Shown: piece after piece, positions 56,940-64,000 of the stretch
Numbering within the stretch: position 1 is the stretch's first letter
Layout: each line of letters begins with the position of its first letter
NCBI GenBank assembly: GCA_030280995.1
Contig: JASXTE010000005.1
Coordinates: forward strand, 23,814,001-23,878,000
Direction of reading: 5' to 3'
DNA length: 64,000 nt
Source: Hemileia vastatrix
Lineage: Eukaryota > Basidiomycota > Pucciniomycetes > Pucciniales > Zaghouaniaceae
Program-made: the position numbers and the translations under genes
Notes under the pieces: generated by a model
Databases searched by the model: none
Seen by the model: only the letters and a program-made list of their open reading frames with translations
Told to the model about the DNA's origin: nothing

Positions 56940-57760
56940 TATTTTTCTCTAAAATTAAAAAAAAAATCAAAAAAAAAAAAGAAAATCAATAAACTGTTAA
57001 ATTTTTTTAACACTTCCCCATTTCCCTAAATTCCCCTCTCCAAAGCCCTCTCCCACCTCCCAAAAACCCTTGTAAAACCCCCCTCTACCCCCCACCAAAT
57101 CCCCCAAATCCCCCCTCCGAATCCCCCAAATCCCCCCTTTAAATCCACCTCCAAATCCCCTCCAAACCCCCCTCCAAATCCCCCTCCAAACCCCCCTGCA
57201 AATCCCCCTCCAAACCCCCTGCAACCCCCCCAAACACCCCCTTCAATCCACCTCCTTTCACCCCCTCCAAACCCCCTCTAACCCCCCTTCAAATCCCCCT
57301 TGAAACCCCCCCAATACGTCCCTCTAAACCCCCCTAACCTCCCGTCCAACTTACTTAACGATTTGCTAACGAATCGTTAAGTTAATGAACGATTAGCTGC
57401 AATCGTTCATTAGCAAATCGTTAAGTTAATGAACGATTTGGTGCAATCGTTCAATAACTTAATGATTCGTTAACGAATTGTTAAGTGAAGTTTAAGGGGG
57501 GTAGGAGGGATATGAGGGAGGATTTGGGGGAGTTTTGAGGGGGATAGGAGGGGGATTTGGAGGGGGGGTTAGAGGCGGGTTTGGTGGGGATTTGGTGGGA
57601 GGATTTGGGGGATTTGGTGGGGGGTGGAGTGGAATGAGGGGAAGATATGAGGAGACCAAGAAGGGGGAGAAAGGGAGAGATGAGACCAAAGAGGGAGAAA
57701 AGGGAGGTTAGAGTGAGCCAAGGAGGGGGGAATTAGGCAGCCAAATGGGGGAAAAGGGGG
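56940..57760. repeat. C-rich/G-rich foldback with nested palindromes (copy A)
   Basis: 57000-57350 is CCCCC-AAATC units, 57490-57760 is their G-rich complement. Between them 57354-57485 is a set of nested palindromes built from CTTAACGATT, GAACGATT, GCAATCGTTC and AATCGTTAAG. The whole is an imperfect hairpin about 750 bp long lying between dioxygenase and transposase. Copy B has the same layout. Confidence 0.85.
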
Positions 57761-58272
57761 ATGTATCCATTCCAAGGAGAGGGTAAAGGTGGGAAAAAGA
57801 CCAGGCCAAGGGGAGATAAAGATAGAAAAGAGGGAGAGAAAGAGAGAGAAAAAAAAAGGTTAATTTTACCTATAAATTTAAAAACAACCACTTACAAAAA
57901 AAAAAAAAACAAAAAAAAAAACCCAAAAAACCAAAAAAAAAAAAAAAATAGCAAAAAATTAAGTAAAAAGAATAAAATGACTTACCTGGAGAGATGAGTT
58001 GAGAAAAAAGAAATATAAGTGAAATTGATTGAGTGATGTAGGAAGAGAGGAGAAAATGGATATGAGTGAAGAAAAAAAAGAGAGTGACTGAAAAAATATG
58101 CGTTTGCTGAAAATATGTGATTTCATGTTGAGTTGATGAAAGAAAACACAGAGAGAAAAAAAAATAAGACTTTAACAGCAAATTCAAAAACCAAAAAAAT
58201 ATGCAAAAAAATTTACCATTCTCAGTGAATAACACATGCAAATTGATAATTTGAAGAGAAAGAAAAAAAAAA
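57760..58272 (-). other. Conserved intron in the transposase/dioxygenase spacer
   Basis: Minus-strand donor CTCCAG/GTAAGTC (about 57986) and acceptor TTTATAG/GTAAAATTAA (about 57871) are kept in copies A, B, C and G. They probably belong to a 5' leader of the dioxygenase mRNA or to a read-through transcript. The hydrophobic open frame 57870-58241 is not conserved as protein. Confidence 0.6.
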
Positions 58273-59532
58273 TTAAAATTGCGTTGAAAAATGTTGGAGT
58301 GTTATTGGAAGAATTTTCGCCCTTATACTAGTTGATTGAGAAATAGAAGTGTTGGATATAGTCGGAGGTGAATCAACTTGTTCATCTTCATACAGCTCTA
58401 ACCATTGATCTTTGAGGTCAGCAAGTAGGTTATGAAGTATAGTGCAACACAGAATCCAGTTGATCACCACCTCCATTTCAGATTTATTTCTAAGAGGACT
58501 TCTTAATTCCCTTAAACTAGAAAAACGGCCTTTCAAGATTCCAATAGAATGTTCAATACGGACTCTTGACTTTGCCAAATGATTGTTGAATTTGGCATTT
58601 TGACTGTCTTCTGAAGCTGCTCCCCGAAAAGCAGGAAGTACATACTTTCCATTCACATAAGCAGAATCTGCAAGAAGATACTGATCTTCATCAAAGAATT
58701 TTTCAGGTTCATTTGAAATATGCATTCTTTGGAAGACGTAGGAGTCATGACATGAGCCAGGATAGCCAGTGAAGAATGATATAAATTTTTTGTTTACATC
58801 ACATATAAGCTGAACGTTAATTGAATATCTATAAAGAAGATATATTTGTTTGTGTTAGTTTCAAGGAGGATGGAAGGAGTTAAAAATAATCTACCTCTTT
58901 TTACGGTCAAAGTAATTCTTTCCACCTTGAGCAGGTTTCTGGCTCAAAGGAATAGTAGTACCATCAACAAAACCAATACATCCTGGAAAGCCCTCTGCTT
59001 GCATAACCTGAGATGATTCAAGTCGCTCTTCTTTTGTTGTCCAGGTGAGAAGTTGAGATTCCAAGGAGTTGGTGGCAGTGATACATCGTTTGGTATAAGT
59101 GTTAACTGAACCATACCCTAAATCAAAGACATTTTCTAAACGTTTCAAAGCGGCTCCATTACCATTTGAACCCAAACGACATAGTGTGATGGCCAATTGA
59201 ATTGAAGGATGTCGTTGTTCTTTTTGAGAATTATTGTGAAATATGGGATGATTCTGAATAAGCTCAAGCAATTTAAGGAAACATTCCTGAGAAGTCCTGA
59301 ACAGCTGTCTAAAACTGGGTGTAGATAGGTTAAGAAGTGTTTGGATGGTGTACTTGGGGGTATGAAGTACTTGAGGCTTTCTGGGAAGAAGGTAACGTTT
59401 CCTGGCCATTTTTGATAAAACGACAAAATCTTCTTCTAGATCAGAATCAGAATCAGAGTCCAAGAGCAGTTCAAGAGCCATGAAAGTCATTGCTTTATGT
59501 AATTTATCACGATTTGAAAGTGAGGAAGGCAT
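58273..59532 (-). CDS. Harbinger DDE transposase (copy A)
   Basis: 397 residues from two exons, 59532-58895 and 58828-58273, joined in frame across a 66-nt intron (GTAGATTATT ... TTTATAG). The N-terminus MPSSLSNRDKLHKAMTFMAL leads to an acidic run and a helical region (FRQLFRTSQECFLKLLELIQ). Catalytic triad of the DDE_Tnp_4 fold: D190 in GFVDGTTIPLS, D241 in GSCHDSYVFQR, E305 in RVRIEHSIGILKGRFSSL; LADSAY lies between. It cuts the element at its ends and joins it to a 3-bp target. All key residues are present and there are no internal stops, so it is potentially active. The first ATG is supported by copies G and B. Confidence 0.92.
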
Positions 59533-59639
59533 GACTCTTATATGATATGATATGAAGATGTAAGTGATGTACGATGTTTTGAGTTATGAAGTGTTATGCT
59601 GCGGAGTGCTGCGTATGAATGGGATGATGCTGACAAATG

Positions 59640-59818
59640 AGTGAAATGGGACTTGATGGTGAAATCAGCACTTTTGGTTGAGAAAGTGCGGATTTGAGTG
59701 AAATAAGTGACTTATTTCATTTTGAAATCCACCAGTATTGGGGCTAGTGTGTTTTGGAAATCCGCACTTATTTAAGTGCGGATTTGTAAGTGCGGATTTG
59801 CCAGAACTGACACCCCCT
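59640..59818. repeat. Right TIR and subterminal repeats (copy A)
   Basis: TIR 59787-59818. AAATCCGCACTTATTTAAGT and GCGGATTT form a palindrome, and an extra AAGTGCGGATTTG unit is inserted next to the TIR. AAAGTGCGGATTTGAG at about 59680 is another copy of the motif. Confidence 0.9.
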
Positions 59819-59821
59819 AAT

Positions 59822-60932
59822 GTGTGAGCAAGTAATGCACGGATATATTTGGCTCCACTACAACCCCTAATAGTAATAATGAATAATATGATGTCAAAAT
59901 GAATAGGTTGTTGTGAAAACTCTTAAAATTGATTATTTACCTGACCTTACTATGAAACTAAGTTTAAACACATTCACTATTCTAAATAAATTATATATAA
60001 TTGATATATATAACTTATAATATAATAAAAGATTTTTTATTTAATAAGCCAGGTGCAACCAGCAGTAAAACAAATAATAGTATTTAATATTTATTGTGTA
60101 AGGGAGGAATGGTTAACAAAATAATAAATACATATGTATAGTCAACACTTATATGACATACATTCGGGCCAATGGTCCAGATGTATAATCATGATTAACA
60201 TGCGATGTATGTGCGAGGCTGCTGGCTGTCTGCGTAGCAAACAAATAGCAGGCTAGTTTTCTATTATTATTATTTTAGTAAAGTCAATTAACCATTGTAA
60301 GATTTAACTGGTGCGTATCATTCCTTCACGCTATCTAAGCTCTCACAACTCACACTTCTCCCAATTTTTCCCACTCTTAAAATCTTAGTAAAGAACAAAA
60401 ACACAATGTAGAAAAATACATTTGAAGAAACGAGAAATATTTTATAAAAGATTGAAGTAAATTTACAAAAGATCTAATAGACTGCCATGGAAAACATTGA
60501 AAAGAAATAAATGAAAAAAGATAAAATACAATATACAACATGGAGCAACAAAAGAGCCAGATTATGCCCCCATACAAAACGGAAACCCACTTTATAGTCC
60601 TAATCCTCCAACCTCATCAGCCATGTCAATTAACAATAGATCGGGATTGATCAAGGAGTTAGGTATGTTAGTATAATTGAATATCTCAAATTAGTTTGTG
60701 TACAGATACAGTATAATATTCTTTTTCCCATTGCTTAATCCTAAATACAGTAGATGTGGTAGAATACGTGACCAGTATCAAAACTGTATATTTCTTGTAC
60801 AATAGTAGATACGTAACATACAGAAGACAACAGGTTATAGATACTGCACCAATAACATTTGGTTCAATCATCTCTTTTGTCTTCGTATTTTATCTTTTAC
60901 TAAGATACTATTCTATCCACACTTGTACTAGC
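59822..60932. other. Possible remainder of Copia LTR, then unassigned DNA
   Basis: The first bases after Harbinger A may continue the interrupted LTR; its end could not be fixed. No gene recognised in the rest. Confidence 0.4.
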
Positions 60933-61153
60933 AGGTTAGCACGCCACTCTCAGCAGCTCCAGCTCTCTCGTGATTATTTACTATTGGAGAGTACTTACGC
61001 TCTGTAAAAGGATAGCACATCTGTCTAAGCGTTACTAGTGTATAGAAGGGATATTGATTACTTTCATCCCTACTCAGGTTAGCACACCACTCTCAGCAGC
61101 TCCAGCTCTCTCGTGATTATTTACTATTGGAGAGTACTTACGCTCTGTAAAAG
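60933..61153. repeat. Direct duplication of 78 bp
   Basis: 60933-61010 and 61076-61153 are identical except for one base (AGGTTAGCACGCCACTCTCA versus AGGTTAGCACACCACTCTCA), spaced 143 bp. Probably a recent tandem duplication. Confidence 0.9.
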
Positions 61154-61249
61154 TTCTCCTAATCAGGTATACTTGGACTGGGTCTGGTTTTGCATCATGA
61201 ACCCTAGGTCTCCGTCCCGGATCGCTGTGAGAAGATCCAGCCATCATTT

Positions 61250-63550
61250 CTCTGAAGTTGATTGTTAGGATTCTAGATTTGGATCAATCGCGAAATCAAC
61301 AGTAGCTGTCATTGATGGAATGTTGTCACTGGAGCTGTGACTGGTTGAAGTAGGATTCACGCCAGCAAACAGATGTAGATTCAGATCAACCTCAAAATCA
61401 CGAATCTGTGTCATCGACGAATCTTAATCACCGCTGTAGTCACTAGCTGGAGGGGTTTCTGGGACAAGGACTCTAGACGTTTGGGGGGTCTGTGGTTGCT
61501 GCATCTAGACAGTTCAATGTTGGTGGTACATTATATGATAATATGATCAGTCAACATGTTGAAAATTAACAATCAGACAAAAATATTTATTTTTTTATTT
61601 CATAGGATCTCTCGCCCATTGGGCATGAAACCACGACCGTGGTAACAGGAAGGAATATGAGGATCATAAATACCTGCTGTACTTGAGAAGACAGGGAAGT
61701 TTACCAGGCCAGTCAAGTGTGTTGCTGTGGGTGGCGATGTAGCAACTGAGGACGGACTTGATGACTTTGGGTTGCCACTCAAGTACCCATGAGGTGAAAA
61801 CTCTTCATGACACAGGAAATATCCACCAGCACCTTGAGGAGCAGCTGTGAATGAAGACGGCAATCCAGAAAACTCATTAAATTCGTATCAAAGGATCGTG
61901 CCTCCTGTGCGGCTGCTGTGGCTTGACTTTCATCGGTGCCAGCAGGAACTGGTAAGAACCCAAAGGTGGACGATCCTACTTGGTCCTGGTGAAGAGTAAC
62001 TGTTTCATGTTGACTTCCGGGGTATGAGGCCGTACCAGCAAAATGTTGCATTGCAGGATATTCAGCACCGAGATACCCTCCTTGGAGATCAGTCTAGTAA
62101 GGCTGGAAGGAGCCCAAAGGGCCCCACCTTGGCATGATTGGCCTGGCAGAAGATCGCGCGGCCACGCTGTCCATGCCAGAAGGTATTCACCTTCCATGGG
62201 AAGATATTCTTGACACCACGGGAAGATATTCTTCTCACTCCATGGGAAGAGATATTCATTCTCCATCTCTGGAGGTATACATGTGGTATACACTTGAGAA
62301 GCGCATGTGACTGGCATGTCACTAAGTACCGAAGGTGGCTGAACCAAATTTCCAACAACTTTAAGCTCAGATGGAAAATGGCCGCTGTCTCTTCAAGGTA
62401 AACTCGGAGGTACTTGACCAGAATATTCAATCAAGATGGCCTAAAAGATTAAAAAAAATTACTTAGTAAATTAGATGTAACTTCCAGTAGCAACAGCGTC
62501 TCAATGACTTCTGATGGCAAAGTATCTTCATCAATTTTGATTACTTTTCTCTTGTGGCCACCTTCAGTTCAATCAGCGGTAGCGCGGCGTTTCCCGTTCG
62601 GTGATGCGTTGGATTTCGCGATTAATTCACCTTCTTCATTTGGGTCATCAATGATAATTGTTCCCAAGTTGATCCTGTGACTCCAAAAGCGGCGACGAGG
62701 TTCTTTTTCATTCGTCATCCAAGTCTTATCAGACAAATAATCTAGTATGTCTTCAAGACAACGTTCTCGATCGATCGTCGCTTGGGTGACAAATGGAACA
62801 GTAGGCGCCTGTGAATGTTGGCGCTACAGATACAACACATTATTATAGAACATGGATAGATTGATTAGTGTATAGCACTATAAATATAAATTTAACACAA
62901 GATAGACCTCAAAAAAAGACTTACACCTCTGAATGTTGAGCATTTTCTACCATAATTCATAACGCCACTGAGTGTCGTCAAGAATTCTTCAAAATTGAAT
63001 TCTGGAAGAGGATCTGGTTCTGTTAAAAAAAGAGCGGTCAATAATTCAGATGAAAAAAAAGTGAAAATATGAAAATTGAAAATAATAAGATTGTTCATGA
63101 CTTACTCTCGCCATAAAAATTCAATCTGGGCACCTTTGAACCTTGATTTTGATTTTCTCTCGACACAAGCTCTAAAGCGCCAAAGCGTTTGCAAGGTGTT
63201 CGCTTCTTCCTTTCTTCAACTTTACTCCAACGAAGGCTTTCGAATGATTCACAGAGATTATTGTCCCTGTGAACATTGATGAAGCAGTTTCTTTGCGCTG
63301 GTGCGCGAAGAACTGCATTACATTTTCGCAGCGGTTGGAAGCACGGCGGCGCGTGAAGAGAAGAGTCCCAGTCTCAAATTGCTTCTCTGATGGCATGAGA
63401 ATTTTGGGCTTGGGGACAGCGTGACGGGATGATAAGATAGGGGATTTTGCGGATTTTGGTTCAGGGAGGAGAAGAGCCTGATCTGCCCGGGGACTAAGAG
63501 CAGGGACATTATGAGGCAACAGATTTCTCAGGATGTGCAGTTTCATCTAC
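61250..63550 (-). pseudogene. Decayed multi-exon gene, function not recognised
   Basis: Higher GC than the rest and canonical introns. Minus strand: an exon ending GSKVPRLNFYGE joins (intron 63110-63020, GTAAGTCATG ... TTTAACAG) to KPDPLPEFNFEEFLTTLSGV and YGRKCSTFRG. This joins (intron 62925-62825, GTAAGTC ... TATCTGTAG) to RQHSQAPTVPFVTQATIDRE, LEDILDYLSDKTWMTNEKEP, FWSHRINLGTIIIDDPNEEG. A TGA then interrupts before TEGGHKRKVIKIDEDTLPSE. Further frames (VQPPSVLSDMPVTCASQVYT; GYLSGNPKSSSPSSVATSPP; TQIRDFEVDLNLHLFAGVNP to LES) continue to about 61275 with at least two frameshifts. The Ser/Pro-rich tail suggests a regulatory protein, but I recognise no domain. It could be a host gene or an unknown repeat. 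Confidence 0.5.
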
Positions 63551-64000
63551 TCGCACAAGATCGATGTTACAAAGGGCCTGTAATTTCAACAACACCCACA
63601 AAACTATCGCGTAGATGAATTCTATGAGAGACGAAAAGTCCACTGTATAGATTGTATAAAGAGGAAAGGATAATGAAAAGATAATATGGGAGTAAAGAAA
63701 ATATAACAACTTGAGAAAGAGATGGGGAAAACAGAGAGAAGATGTATCAAATTTATAGCAAAGCCTTAGAAAACGACGCTCCAAAAACTCTTGTGTCATA
63801 CAGCCAAAATCCAAGAAAAACAATATTCCCATGGGGCTTGCATGCTGAATTAGAATTCTGAGTAATTGATTTCTGAGCTAGCGTATGCTCGGCGCGATAT
63901 AATTAGTTAACTGGTGGAATTTCAATTTTCTTGTGTTTTCGTTGGTCTACGTTTGTCTAGATGAAAACGTGAGGATCGCAATTAATTTTCACCAAAAAAA
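63551..64000. other. Upstream flank of the decayed gene
   Basis: No clear coding signal; the frame at 63509-63832 (-) is hydrophobic and unsupported. Possibly promoter or leader of the gene at 61.2-63.5 kb. Confidence 0.4.

Larger units (their letters stand above)
53214..59818 (-). mobile_element. PIF/Harbinger transposon copy A, complete, three open genes
   Basis: 6605 bp bounded by 32-bp perfect TIRs starting AGGGGGTGTCAGTTCTGG and flanked by AAT (53211-53213 and 59819-59821). Genes: SANT-like (+, 53585-54899), Tet-like dioxygenase (-, 55610-56797) and DDE transposase (-, 58273-59532), each open after removal of short introns. The 3-bp duplication, the DDE_Tnp_4-type transposase and a separate SANT protein are the definition of PIF/Harbinger; the dioxygenase is the unusual addition. 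It looks autonomous and recent. Confidence 0.93.

Noticed and set aside
53214..59818. Assignment of element A to the KDZ transposon class because of the Tet-like gene
   Set aside because: The transposase shows the DDE_Tnp_4 pattern with two exons of 397 residues, plus a SANT partner and a 3-bp duplication, all Harbinger features; KDZ transposases are much larger.
63172..63546. 124-residue frame as a separate gene
   Set aside because: Another frame on the same strand is continuous with the downstream exons through canonical introns; the 124-residue frame may at most contribute an upstream exon.

Overview
The window looks like a repeat-dominated, AT-rich piece of a filamentous fungal nuclear genome. 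A rust fungus (Pucciniales) or another repeat-rich basidiomycete is my best guess. The reasons are short GT-AG introns of about 60 nt, an intron-containing tRNA-Ser(GCT), fungal-type Tc1, Copia and chromodomain Gypsy remnants, and several genes of the Tet-like 2OG-Fe(II) oxygenase type that are expanded in such genomes. The organism call is inference. Almost everything identifiable is mobile DNA; the only plausible host sequences are the tRNA, a spliced gene-like stretch near 11.2-11.9 kb, and a decayed multi-exon gene at 61.2-63.5 kb.

The main actors are PIF/Harbinger-type DNA transposons carrying three genes: a DDE transposase (DDE_Tnp_4 type), a Myb/SANT-like DNA-binding protein with a C-terminal coiled coil, and a Tet/JBP-like dioxygenase. 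Copy A (53214-59818) is complete, with 32-bp perfect terminal inverted repeats (TIRs), a 3-bp AAT target duplication, and three open genes. Copy B (1-5815, cut by the window edge, inverted), copy C (34827-40960, a diverged subfamily with different TIRs), and fragments D, E, F and G (52390-52973, 45700-47282, 47283-49060, 26205-29185) are decayed relatives. In A, the SANT gene on + converges on the dioxygenase and transposase genes, both on -. Conserved hairpin repeats lie at the convergence point. A strand-asymmetric C-rich/G-rich foldback lies between dioxygenase and transposase. The proposed teamwork is transposase plus SANT protein for end recognition and cutting, and the Tet-like enzyme to oxidise 5-methylcytosine and relieve silencing of the element; the last part is inference.

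Other regions: 6.1-11.2 kb holds a mariner-type MITE (miniature inverted-repeat element), a LINE 3' end, and a complete but dead Copia element with 120-175-bp LTRs and an AACAT duplication. 12.2-14.2 kb holds tRNA-Ser, a Harbinger MITE and a Tc1 transposase remnant. 14-24 kb is AT-rich with minisatellites, CACTA-like MITEs and a foldback. 24.4-45.1 kb is best read as one old Gypsy retrotransposon on the minus strand, its two LTRs about 20 kb apart because Harbinger copies C and G, a CACTA element and smaller MITEs inserted into it. 45.7-49.1 kb holds fused Harbinger fragments, 49-52.4 kb is mostly featureless A-rich DNA, and Harbinger A sits inside a Copia LTR fragment.

All splice sites, motifs and repeats were read by eye; family names rest on motif recognition, not on database searches.
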